Assembly: GCA_023428805.1 (NCBI GenBank)
Contig: JAEYWW010000050.1
Coordinates: 1 to 6,676, forward strand
Length of the DNA: 6,676 bases
Direction of reading: 5' to 3'
Origin: Armatimonadota bacterium
GTDB lineage: Bacteria; Armatimonadota; Fimbriimonadia; Fimbriimonadales; Fimbriimonadaceae
The notes under the pieces are model-generated. The model saw only the letters and a program-made list of their open reading frames with translations, was not told where the DNA came from and did no database searches. A program made the position numbers and the translations under genes. Of this stretch, positions 1 through 5,910 are shown piece after piece. How positions within the stretch are numbered: the stretch's first letter is position 1; each line of letters opens with the position of its first letter.

Positions 1-4
1 CCGC

Positions 5-30
5 AAGTGAAAGCGGCGATGCCTCGCCGC
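5..30 (-). terminator. Factor-independent terminator after flhB
   Basis: Read on the minus strand, a perfect 7-base-pair GC-rich stem (GCGGCGA paired with TCGCCGC) closes a 4-base loop (GGCA). It is followed at once by TTTCACTT, a modest T-rich tail. The stem occupies 13-19 and 24-30, and the tail 5-12. It lies 36 bases past the flhB stop and fits the end of the flagellar transcript. The T tract is interrupted by C, A and C, so termination may be incomplete. Confidence 0.75.
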
Positions 31-34
31 ACTC

Positions 35-55
35 CAGATCGGGAACCCTGATCTG
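35..55 (-). other. Hairpin between flhB stop and the terminator
   Basis: CAGATC (35-40) pairs with GATCTG (50-55) around a 9-base loop. There is no T-rich tail, so it is not a terminator by itself. It sits between the flhB stop codon and the stronger hairpin at 13-30 and may protect the mRNA 3' end from nucleases. That role is inference; the inverted repeat is seen directly. Confidence 0.45.
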
Positions 56-66
56 TAAATGCAAGG

Positions 67-1140
67 TCAAGCTGTGACCTTCACCCGCTTCATGCTGCGG
101 TAGACGTATGCCAAGACCTCCGCCACAGCGGCGAACTGGTCGCGGGGGACGAAGTCGCCGACTTCGCAGTGCTTGTAGAGCGCGCGGGCCAGGGGCTTGT
201 TCTCCACCACCGGGATGTCGAAATCGCCCGCGATTTCGCGGATCTTCAATGCGAGATAATCCTGCCCCTTGGCGATGATGATCGGGGCGTGCATTTTGGA
301 GCGGTCATATTTGATCGCGATGGCGAAGTGGGTCGGGTTGGCGACAATCACGTCCGCTTCCTTGATGCGTGAGGCAAGGCCACCCTTCAGCATCTTGCGG
401 CGGCGCTGGAACCGCTGGGATTTGATTTCGGGAGAGCCCTCCTGCTCCTTCATCTCCTGCTTCAGCTCCTGCTTGGTCATCTTGAGCTGCTTTTCGTGCT
501 GGAACCGCTGAAATCCGTAGTCGATCGCGGCCAGCACGAGCCACACCACCGCCAGCCGCATCAAGATCGTGTACGCGATGTCGCCCGTGATCGCGGCGGT
601 TTGAGCAGGGGTCGCGCCGGTGAGCGATGCAAGACGTCCCTGATTCGCCTGGATCACGCTCCAGGACATATAGCAGAAGAGGATCAGCTTCGCGCTCGCC
701 TTGAATCCTTCGAAGGCGGACTTGGCCGAGAAGAGCCTCTTGAATCCTTCCAATGGATTGATCTTCTTGAATTCGGGCTTCAATGGCTCCCCGGTCATCA
801 GGAATCCAACCTGGGCGACATTGGCTCCAACACCCAGAACCATGATCGCCAGCAGCAAGGGAAGCACCGCCATCACCATCGGCTGGATCATCGCTCCCGC
901 TCCATTCAAAATTGCTTCTGGAATCGCGTCGCGCTGCGCCATCTTGCCGGGAGTGTGCATCGCGTTCAGAAAGGCTTCCGTGAGCCCGCGGCAGACTCCG
1001 GGAAGCATGAATGCAGCCGCCAGCAGAGTCACGGCCTGAACCAAATCGTTTGACTTGGCAACCTGCCCCTTCTTGCGCGCCTCCATGCGCCTTTTGGGCG
1101 TTGCGTCTTCGGTTCTCTCTCCGCCCGGCTTCTCCGACAT
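67..1140 (-). CDS. flhB: Flagellar export switch protein FlhB
   Basis: FlhB is the inner-membrane component of the flagellar type III export apparatus that switches export from rod/hook to filament substrates after cleaving itself. The 357-residue product is normal length for the family. It opens with the classic EDATPKRRMEARKKGQVAKS motif (residues 11-30), then has four hydrophobic stretches near 34-56, 84-113, 148-165 and 185-209. A charged linker (about 211-260) leads to the cytoplasmic domain carrying NPTH at 268-271, where cleavage is expected between N268 and P269. The frame stays open 21 codons upstream, but the ATG at 1140 is chosen because the family motif follows directly and AAGGGA stands 7 bases before it. 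The gene is one base past the fliR stop and is last in the operon. The C-terminal half is full length, with no sign of truncation. Identification is firm. Confidence 0.97.
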   Translation of the reverse strand: MSEKPGGERTEDATPKRRMEARKKGQVAKSNDLVQAVTLLAAAFMLPGVCRGLTEAFLNAMHTPGKMAQRDAIPEAILNGAGAMIQPMVMAVLPLLLAIMVLGVGANVAQVGFLMTGEPLKPEFKKINPLEGFKRLFSAKSAFEGFKASAKLILFCYMSWSVIQANQGRLASLTGATPAQTAAITGDIAYTILMRLAVVWLVLAAIDYGFQRFQHEKQLKMTKQELKQEMKEQEGSPEIKSQRFQRRRKMLKGGLASRIKEADVIVANPTHFAIAIKYDRSKMHAPIIIAKGQDYLALKIREIAGDFDIPVVENKPLARALYKHCEVGDFVPRDQFAAVAEVLAYVYRSMKRVKVTA

Positions 1141-1141
1141 G

Positions 1142-1903
1142 CTAGATTCCCTTGAGGACGCGGAACATCGCGTCGAAGGCCATTCCAACTCCGGAGCTGA
1201 CACCGTAAGTCATGGAAGGCAGCGCAACCGACAGAACACCGATACCCAAGACCAGCTTGGTCGGGAGGGCCAGAAGGAACGGCTGCGTCTGCGGAACCGC
1301 CCGGTTGATGAGGCCCGCCGCAATATCGATCAGGGCGCAGACGGCGGCGGCAGGCGCGGCGATCTGCAATGCCAAAACCAAAGAGGACCCGACCAGCGAA
1401 ACCATGTGAGTCATCGAGTCCGCAAACCCGGCACCCCCCGTCGGCGCAAAGCTGTAGCTCTTGACGAAGGCCTGAATCATCATCTGGTGCGCGTTCGCCG
1501 CGAAGAGCATCACCAGCGCGAGCATGAACTTGAACCGTGCGATGGGCGCATCTGCGGAACCCGTCATCGGACTGAAAACCTGGGCGGATGCAAGACCGAC
1601 TTGAAGGTCAACCATCGCCCCAGCGGCCTGAAACGCGCTGGTGAGAATCTGAATGCAGAAGCCGATCAGCAGGCCCATCACCGCTTCGCGGGCCACGATC
1701 ATCACGAGGCCATAGAGATCAGCCGGAACGGGAGGGAGGCTCGCCTGCACCACCGGCATCAAAGCCAGAGAAATGACCGCCGAAGCGAAAACGCGGATCG
1801 GCACGGGCACCAAACCTCCCGTGAGCGGCGACGAAAGAAGCATCGCCGAACACCGCACAAAGAGGCAGGCAAACCCGAAAACGAACGCGCTGTCAAGATT
1901 CAT
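1142..1903 (-). CDS. fliR: Flagellar export gate protein FliR
   Basis: FliR is a polytopic membrane protein that forms the export gate of the flagellar secretion apparatus together with FliP and FliQ. The product is 253 residues, usual for the family, and mostly hydrophobic, with segments near 7-24, 36-53, 62-88, 124-146, 166-192 and 208-229. Family-like stretches include FVRCSAMLLSSPLTGG (15-30), the FQAAGAMVDLQVGLASAQVF segment (91-110) with its SPMTG continuation, and the ALIDIAAGLINRAVPQ segment (190-205). The frame is open far upstream, but that part lies over fliQ and fliP and does not look like protein. The ATG at 1903 overlaps the fliQ stop as ATGA, a typical coupled start. No good Shine-Dalgarno sequence is seen before it, so translation probably depends on re-initiation by ribosomes leaving fliQ. 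Confidence 0.96.
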   Translation of the reverse strand: MNLDSAFVFGFACLFVRCSAMLLSSPLTGGLVPVPIRVFASAVISLALMPVVQASLPPVPADLYGLVMIVAREAVMGLLIGFCIQILTSAFQAAGAMVDLQVGLASAQVFSPMTGSADAPIARFKFMLALVMLFAANAHQMMIQAFVKSYSFAPTGGAGFADSMTHMVSLVGSSLVLALQIAAPAAAVCALIDIAAGLINRAVPQTQPFLLALPTKLVLGIGVLSVALPSMTYGVSSGVGMAFDAMFRVLKGI

Positions 1904-2169
1904 TGTCCAAGCCGCGCCGCGATGTCGAAGCAGTAGTGGGTGAACCGAACAAGCGTTGAGAGCATCCATCCGCCCATCGTGAGGAGGATGATCGCCGCCC
2001 CGACGATCTTCGGAACGAAGGTGAGCGTCATCTCCTGAATTTGGGTGACGGCCTGGAAGACGCTGACCCCGAGGCCGACGAAAAGGGCGACGGCGAGGAT
2101 CGGGAGGCTCACCATCAGAGCCACCACAAGGCCCTGCTGCGCCACACCCATGTAGAGTCCGTTGTCCAT
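1900..2169 (-). CDS. fliQ: Flagellar export gate protein FliQ
   Basis: FliQ is the small hairpin subunit that packs around the FliP-FliR helical export gate. The product is 89 residues, exactly the family size, with two transmembrane segments at about 13-37 and 52-74 separated by the conserved loop VFQAVTQIQEMTLTFVPKI (37-55), a very strong FliQ signature. It starts at an ATG whose A is shared with the fliP stop (TAATG), and it ends in a 4-base overlap with fliR. Only a weak GGGA lies 8 bases upstream of the start, so translational coupling to fliP is likely. Confidence 0.97.
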   Translation of the reverse strand: MDNGLYMGVAQQGLVVALMVSLPILAVALFVGLGVSVFQAVTQIQEMTLTFVPKIVGAAIILLTMGGWMLSTLVRFTHYCFDIAARLGQ

Positions 2170-2978
2170 TATTGATATCCCGAGAGCAGCGTGCGGATGA
2201 GGACGGACCAGCCGTCAGCAAGAACGAAGACCAGCAGCTTGGCCGGAAGCGAGACAACGATCGGCGGCATCATCATCATGCCCATGCCCATCATCAGGCT
2301 GGCCACGATCAGGTCGATGATGACGAAGGGAACGAAGATGTAGAAGCCGATGATGAAGGCCGTCTTAAGCTCGCTGATGACGAAGGCGGGGATCAGTGTC
2401 ATCAGGTCCACATCGTCGCGTGTCTTCGGCTGCTTGCCGTCGGGCTTCATCTCGACGAACATCTTGAGATCGCTCTCATAGGTGTTCTTCAGCATGAACT
2501 CGCGCAGAGGCTTCTCGGCGCGCTTGACCGCCTCATCGAAGCTGATCGGATTCTCCTGCCTCATGTAAGGCTGGAGCGCCTGATCGTTGATCTGCTGATA
2601 AGTCGGCGCCATCACGAAGAGGGACAGAAAAAGGCTGAGGCCGACGATCACCTGCGTCGGCGGGATGTTCTGGGTGCCGAGCGCGGTGCGGACGAAGCCC
2701 AGCACGATCACAATGCGGGTGAAGGCGGTGGTGAGGATCAGCAGAGCAGGCGCGACGCTCAGAATCGTCAGCATCGCGAGAATCTGAAGCGATGCGCTGA
2801 CCTGGTCCTTGTCCTTGCTGGCCGGGCCGACATCGAGTTTGATGCTCGGCATCCCTCCGACCGTCTGCGCCCAGGCGAAGGTCGCGGCGAAAACAAGGAT
2901 GGCGACAAGCGCAAACCTCAGAAACCACTTGAGGTTTTGATTCTGGGTGTGCGGGCGGGAGGTGCGTTTCATGCTCAT
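2169..2978 (-). CDS. fliP: Flagellar export gate protein FliP
   Basis: FliP forms the pentameric core of the export channel in the inner membrane. The 269-residue product begins with a basic stretch and a hydrophobic segment (18-36) ending AWA-Q, a likely signal peptide cut after A37, as is known for FliP. Conserved blocks follow: TAFTRIVIVLGFVRTALGTQ (84-103), IVGLSLFLSLFVMAP (111-125), LIPAFVISELKTAF (195-208), and a Met-rich block MMGMGMMMMPP (229-239). The Met-rich block matches the methionine gasket that seals the channel. A periplasmic region (about 126-190) lies between. ATG codons stand at 2978 and, two codons later, at 2972, giving MSMKR; either could be used. The gene starts 2 bases after the fliO stop and overlaps fliQ by one base. 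Confidence 0.97.
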   Translation of the reverse strand: MSMKRTSRPHTQNQNLKWFLRFALVAILVFAATFAWAQTVGGMPSIKLDVGPASKDKDQVSASLQILAMLTILSVAPALLILTTAFTRIVIVLGFVRTALGTQNIPPTQVIVGLSLFLSLFVMAPTYQQINDQALQPYMRQENPISFDEAVKRAEKPLREFMLKNTYESDLKMFVEMKPDGKQPKTRDDVDLMTLIPAFVISELKTAFIIGFYIFVPFVIIDLIVASLMMGMGMMMMPPIVVSLPAKLLVFVLADGWSVLIRTLLSGYQ

Positions 2979-2980
2979 TC

Positions 2981-3595
2981 TCAGCCCAAAAGGCGCTTGA
3001 TGTCGTCGTAGGGGTTGGCGTTTTCGCTCTTGCGAGCCCGCCGCTTGCGGGCCTCTTCCAGGAGCCGTGCAGCATCGTCCACGGTCATCGTGTCCGGCTC
3101 TTCCTCCTCTTCGACCTCCATTTCGACCACTGCGAAAACCGGGTTTGGCTTGTCTTCAGCCTTGGGTTCGTCCATCTCCTGATCGAGCAGTTCAAAGAAC
3201 GCGGGATCTTCTTCTTCTTGAACAGGAGCAGAAACGCTCAGATCGGCGATCAAATTGATGTGAGTCGGGGTCGCGCCAACGAGAAGGGTTCGGCCACGCA
3301 CTTCGACGATCTGGATCATTCCCGCGCCGAGCGTCGTGCTCTCGGAAAGGATGATGCCGCCCTTGGAGACGGCGGGCTTCCAGCCGTTGAATTTGCTCAG
3401 GAGTTTGGGCAGACCCCACTTGAGGATCACAGCGACCAAGCCGAGGGCAAGGAGCATCTGAACAATGTCCATTCCCTGCACTGCGGGTCCGGCAGGGGCC
3501 TTCGTCGCGGCTGAGGCGTGATCCTTCTTCGTTCCAAAATCCTGCGCCAGCAACGCGGCCGGAGCGAGCGCGAGCAGGAGGGCGAGCTTCTTCAT
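2981..3595 (-). CDS. fliO: Flagellar assembly protein FliO, with long acidic tail
   Basis: FliO is a poorly conserved membrane protein that helps FliP assemble into the export gate. The assignment rests on position between fliN and fliP plus architecture. There is a signal peptide (MKK followed by a Leu/Ala-rich stretch, 1-17), a short linker, one membrane segment (about 43-59), then a small beta-rich cytoplasmic domain (75-120) with the FliO-like pattern LGAGMIQIVEVRGRTLLVGAT (89-109). Residues 126-170 are strikingly acidic, including EEE at 127-129 and a run of five Glu at 162-166. A basic helix follows (EEARKRRARKS, 180-190). At 204 residues it is longer than many FliO proteins, mostly through this tail. 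GAGG lies 9 bases before the ATG, and the start is one base past the fliN stop. Confidence 0.88.
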   Translation of the reverse strand: MKKLALLLALAPAALLAQDFGTKKDHASAATKAPAGPAVQGMDIVQMLLALGLVAVILKWGLPKLLSKFNGWKPAVSKGGIILSESTTLGAGMIQIVEVRGRTLLVGATPTHINLIADLSVSAPVQEEEDPAFFELLDQEMDEPKAEDKPNPVFAVVEMEVEEEEEPDTMTVDDAARLLEEARKRRARKSENANPYDDIKRLLG

Positions 3596-3596
3596 G

Positions 3597-4490
3597 TCAG
3601 GCCGCCTCGCTCAGCTTGTCGAGCCGCTCGTTGGGATTCAAAATTTCGGTGATGCGGACTCCGAAGTTGTCGTCGATAACCACCACTTCGCCTCGGGCCA
3701 CCAAGCGGCGATTCACGAGGATGTCCACCGGCTCACCGGCGGCCTTGTCGATCTCTACAATCGATCCGGCACCCAGTTCGACAATGTCGCGGACCAGCTT
3801 CTTCACTCGACCCAGCTCCACGCTGACCTCAAGCGGAATGTCCATCAAAAGCGCAAGACTGGGGTCATCGGCGATGCGATTCGAGACGGGTGCCTCAATG
3901 AAAGTCTTCTTTTCGATGCGAGGCGACGCAGGAGCCGTCTCCGCCGGAGCGTTCAGCATCCAGAGGAGCGAAGCCGCATCCATGATCCACACCGCTTCGA
4001 CGATCGCAGGGCCGCAGAAGAGCGGAACTGAGACTCGAACCATCTTCTGCTCGTCATCAAGCGGGCCGGGCAGGAACTGCTTCTGTTCAATCTTGAGATC
4101 AATAGTGGCGGTGGGATCGCTGCGGTCGGCGTTGATTCCACTGACGACACCCTGGATAATGGCCTCCAGAATGGTCTTGCTTGCTTCAAGCACGTTCTCG
4201 GGCGTCACAGTTGTGGACTCGTCCAAAGAACCAACGAAGCCAGCCCACAGGTTGGGGTCGATCAAGATCGCCTGCTCGTGGTCGGGCGTCTGCGACAGGG
4301 CGAATTCGATCACGATCTGCTCATGACCCGCCATCGCTTTAATGTCGGCAGCCTCCACCAGCTCAACGATGGGATCGTTGCTGATGATCAGGGTGTTGGC
4401 CGCTTCGCTGGCGGCCGTGGATGCAGCCTGCCAGATGAGCGACTGAGATTGAGTCGCCATATGAAGCTGTTCGGATGAGATGAGTGCCAT
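3597..4490 (-). CDS. fliN: Flagellar switch protein FliN, long FliY-like form
   Basis: FliN/FliY forms the lower part of the flagellar C-ring with FliM, and helps set rotation direction and dock export substrates. The C-terminal domain (about 211-285) is a clear SpoA/FliN domain: LLMDIPLEVSVELGR, then LVRDIVELGAGSIVEIDK, then EPVDILVNRRLVARGEVVVI. The protein is 297 residues, about twice a typical FliN. Residues 40-180 form an additional alpha/beta domain whose pattern (IVIEFAL, AILIDPN, a long helix near 96-119, then alternating strands to VEAVWIM) resembles the CheC-like half of FliY. I cannot find the E-x-x-N signature of CheC phosphatases, so phosphatase activity is not supported. A Pro/Ala-rich linker (181-200) joins the two. 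The ATG has AGAGG 6 bases upstream, inside the last codons of fliM. A second in-frame ATG at codon 11 lacks a better site. Confidence 0.9.
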   Translation of the reverse strand: MALISSEQLHMATQSQSLIWQAASTAASEAANTLIISNDPIVELVEAADIKAMAGHEQIVIEFALSQTPDHEQAILIDPNLWAGFVGSLDESTTVTPENVLEASKTILEAIIQGVVSGINADRSDPTATIDLKIEQKQFLPGPLDDEQKMVRVSVPLFCGPAIVEAVWIMDAASLLWMLNAPAETAPASPRIEKKTFIEAPVSNRIADDPSLALLMDIPLEVSVELGRVKKLVRDIVELGAGSIVEIDKAAGEPVDILVNRRLVARGEVVVIDDNFGVRITEILNPNERLDKLSEAA

Positions 4491-4493
4491 TGA

Positions 4494-5519
4494 TTACCTC
4501 TGGTTGATCTTTTCGTTGATGCTGAAAGCCATTCGCCCGCCATCAAGAGCGGCGCGGCCGTGATACTTGGTCTGCCCGCCGACGAGCATCCTGATGTCCT
4601 GATCGACCTTTTGATCAAGCCGGATGACATCGCCCACGGTGAGCTGCTTGAAATCTGAAAATGTGATCGCACCCGTGCCGAGCTGGACCGCACATTCCAC
4701 TTCGGAATCGAGAATGTGCGAGGAGATCGACTTGCGGCTGGCGGCGGTCTGCTTCTTGGATGTGGATGCGGCAAACCACTTCTGCGCGCTCAGCTTGGGG
4801 GTGATCGGACGGAGAAGCATGTGCGGGATGCAGAGGCTCATGCCGCCGTACATTTCGCCCACGCGAACCTCAAAGAAGATGCCGACGACAATGTCGTTCG
4901 GCGGTGCGATCTGGACGAACTGGGTGTTGGTTTCCAGTCCTTCCAAAGCGGGATTGACCACCATCACCGCCTCCCAGCTTGTCTTGAGCGTGGCGAGGAT
5001 GCGTTCGACAATGTGCTGCATCAGCGGCTGCTCGATTTCGGTGAGAATCGATCTCTTGACCGATTTCCCGGTTCCGCCGAGGAGCTTGTCGATCATCATG
5101 AAGACCAGATCGAACTCCATCTCCATCGCCGCCTCGCCGCTGAGCGGCCAGATGGAGACGATGTTGAACGCGGAGCGATTGAGCGGCTTCAGATATTCTT
5201 CGAAGGGAATCTGCTCCAGCGCCTTCAGTTCAATGCTGACCGAGGTGCGCAGGAAGCCGGAAAGCGATGTGGACGCGAGCCTCGCAAAGGTCTCGTGCAG
5301 CATCTGCAGAGTGCGGAGCTGATCTTTGGAAAACTTGTCCGGGCGGCGGAAGTCGTAAATCTCGCAGGTTCGGTTGCCGATCTGCTTGGTCGCCGGTCCT
5401 TCGTAGGGGGTGAATTCATGCCGGTCCGCGACGCGGCCTCGGCCACGGCGGTTTTCATCTTCCTCTTCCAAAGACTGCAGCAGCGCGCTGACTTCTTCCT
5501 GTGAGAGTTGATCCGACAA
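4494..5519 (-). CDS. fliM: Flagellar motor switch protein FliM
   Basis: FliM is the C-ring subunit that receives phosphorylated CheY and transmits the turn signal to FliG. With a TTG start at 5519 the product is 341 residues. It begins MSDQLSQEEVSALL, which aligns with the CheY-P-binding N terminus typical of FliM (LSQ-E-ALL). The middle domain follows with the IYDFRRPDKFSKDQLRTL block, the LGGTG motif, and GEMYGGMSLCIPHMLLRPI before the C-terminal SpoA domain (roughly the last 80 residues, ending GGRMAFSINEKI). An upstream in-frame ATG at 5546 would add nine residues (MRGAGDGAK). It has only AGG 5 bases before it, whereas the TTG has GGAG 5 bases before it, so the TTG is preferred but not proven. 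It is first in the flagellar run and 3 bases before fliN. Confidence 0.95.
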   Translation of the reverse strand: MSDQLSQEEVSALLQSLEEEDENRRGRGRVADRHEFTPYEGPATKQIGNRTCEIYDFRRPDKFSKDQLRTLQMLHETFARLASTSLSGFLRTSVSIELKALEQIPFEEYLKPLNRSAFNIVSIWPLSGEAAMEMEFDLVFMMIDKLLGGTGKSVKRSILTEIEQPLMQHIVERILATLKTSWEAVMVVNPALEGLETNTQFVQIAPPNDIVVGIFFEVRVGEMYGGMSLCIPHMLLRPITPKLSAQKWFAASTSKKQTAASRKSISSHILDSEVECAVQLGTGAITFSDFKQLTVGDVIRLDQKVDQDIRMLVGGQTKYHGRAALDGGRMAFSINEKINQR

Positions 5520-5524
5520 CTTCG

Positions 5525-5528
5525 CTCC
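5525..5528 (-). promoter_or_regulatory. Shine-Dalgarno site for the fliM TTG start
   Basis: On the minus strand GGAG is followed by CGAAG and then TTG, a 5-base spacing that is near ideal. The stretch between the upstream ATG at 5546 and this site is G-rich and would encode a low-complexity leader (RGAGDGAK) not expected in FliM. The site therefore favours initiation at 5519 over 5546. Confidence 0.55.
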
Positions 5529-5551
5529 ATCCCCAGCCCCCCGCATTTATG

Positions 5552-5561
5552 CCTGCGCAGG
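5552..5561. repeat. Perfect 10-base palindrome in the fliM leader
   Basis: CCTGCGCAGG is a perfect inverted repeat. It lies just downstream of the expected start point of the sigma-28-like promoter and just upstream of the possible ATG of fliM. It could be a protein-binding half-site pair or chance; with no loop it cannot form a stable RNA hairpin of its own. Confidence 0.3.
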
Positions 5562-5574
5562 GCCGTCAGTTTGG

Positions 5575-5601
5575 TTATCGGCGCGGAGTTTGAATTCCTC
5601 A
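5575..5601 (-). promoter_or_regulatory. Candidate sigma-28 (FliA) promoter for the fliM operon
   Basis: On the minus strand GCCGATAA (5575-5582) is an exact match to the sigma-28 -10 consensus. Exactly 11 bases upstream is TGAGGAAT (5594-5601), which matches the extended -35 consensus TAAAGTTT at 4 of 8 positions and has only two of the core TAAA bases. The predicted start point, about 7 bases past the -10 box, is near 5567, leaving a leader of about 20 bases to the ATG at 5546 or about 48 to the TTG at 5519. It lies in the only sizeable non-coding gap before the flagellar genes. A perfect 8-base match at the right place is persuasive; the weak -35 is the main doubt. Confidence 0.6.
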
Positions 5602-5679
5602 GGGGAAAGAGAATGTTTTCAGAGAAATGCCGATATGCATGAGCGGAATGGAAGAGTTGGACCGCTTCAGCAAGTGGAA

Positions 5680-5754
5680 TGGAGCCTTCGACGAGAATTG
5701 AACTCGTGACCTTTCCCTTACCAAGGGAATGCTCTGCCGCTGAGCTACGAAGGC
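5680..5754 (-). tRNA. tRNA-Thr (anticodon GGT)
   Basis: A full cloverleaf is visible. It has a 7-base-pair acceptor stem (GCCTTCG with CGAAGGC), a GCTC/GAGC D stem, an anticodon stem TTCCC/GGGAA around loop TTGGTAA, and a T arm ACGAG-TTCAATT-CTCGT. The discriminator base is T and CCA is encoded. The anticodon bases, at 5720-5722, read GGT and decode ACC/ACT threonine codons. It lies 9 bases downstream of tRNA-Tyr, so the two are probably cut from one transcript. No factor-independent terminator is seen between it and fliM. Confidence 0.97.
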
Positions 5755-5763
5755 CTGATTTTC

Positions 5764-5849
5764 TGGTGGGGAGTGCAGGATTCGAACCTGCGAAGGCGTT
5801 CGCCGACAGATTTACAGTCTGTTCCCATTGGCCACTCGGGCAACTCCCC
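5764..5849 (-). tRNA. tRNA-Tyr (anticodon GTA)
   Basis: This is a class II tRNA of 86 bases. The acceptor stem is GGGGAGT with ACTCCCC, the D stem is CCC/GGG, and the anticodon stem ACAGA/TCTGT surrounds loop CTGTAAA with anticodon GTA at 5813-5815. A long variable arm (GGCG/CGCC) precedes the T arm GCAGG-TTCGAAT-CCTGC. Discriminator A and CCA are encoded. The long variable arm plus GTA identify bacterial tRNA-Tyr. It is the first gene of a Tyr-Thr pair. Confidence 0.97.
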
Positions 5850-5862
5850 AGGGAGGTTCACG

Positions 5863-5868
5863 ATCATA
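5863..5868 (-). promoter_or_regulatory. Possible -10 box for the tRNA-Tyr/Thr transcript
   Basis: TATGAT on the minus strand differs from the housekeeping consensus TATAAT by one base and ends 13 bases before the first base of tRNA-Tyr, a suitable distance. No good -35 hexamer is seen 16-18 bases upstream, so the call is weak. The tRNAs may instead be read from farther upstream. Confidence 0.35.
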
Positions 5869-5888
5869 CCTCAGGGCTGAATCTGAGG
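5869..5888. other. Hairpin between the oxidoreductase gene and tRNA-Tyr
   Basis: CCTCAG (5869-5874) pairs with CTGAGG (5883-5888) around an 8-base loop. There is no T-run after it on the minus strand (TATGATCG follows), so it is at best a weak terminator for the oxidoreductase gene. It abuts the possible tRNA -10 box. Confidence 0.35.
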
Positions 5889-5910
5889 CGTTCGATAGGA
5901 CCAATATGAC

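Noticed and set aside
496..1053. 185-codon open frame on the plus strand, His/Arg-rich
   Set aside because: It is antisense to the well-supported flhB and has shadow-like composition with no domain.
1141..1203. 21-codon N-terminal extension of flhB
   Set aside because: It lies over the end of fliR and has no FlhB-like sequence. The ATG at 1140 has AAGGGA at good spacing and starts just before the conserved family motif.
1055..1936. 293-codon open frame on the plus strand
   Set aside because: It lies antisense to fliR and the start of flhB, its product is rich in Arg, His, Asp and Gln with no recognisable domain, and the composition is typical of an antisense shadow in GC-rich coding DNA.
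1904..2257. N-terminal extension of the fliR frame
   Set aside because: The frame is open upstream but overlaps fliQ and the end of fliP; the extension is Arg/Pro/Ser-rich and unlike FliR, whereas the ATG overlapping the fliQ stop gives the normal family length.
2172..3011. 279-codon open frame on the plus strand
   Set aside because: It is antisense to all of fliP, which is certain from motifs. The translation is full of His, Asp, Glu and Arg mirroring the hydrophobic codons of FliP and shows no family.
5679..5909. 76-codon open frame on the plus strand over the tRNA genes
   Set aside because: It is the complement of two clear tRNA cloverleaves (PSTRIELVTFPLP and GSAGFEPAKAF are familiar artefact peptides of antisense tRNA), not a protein gene.
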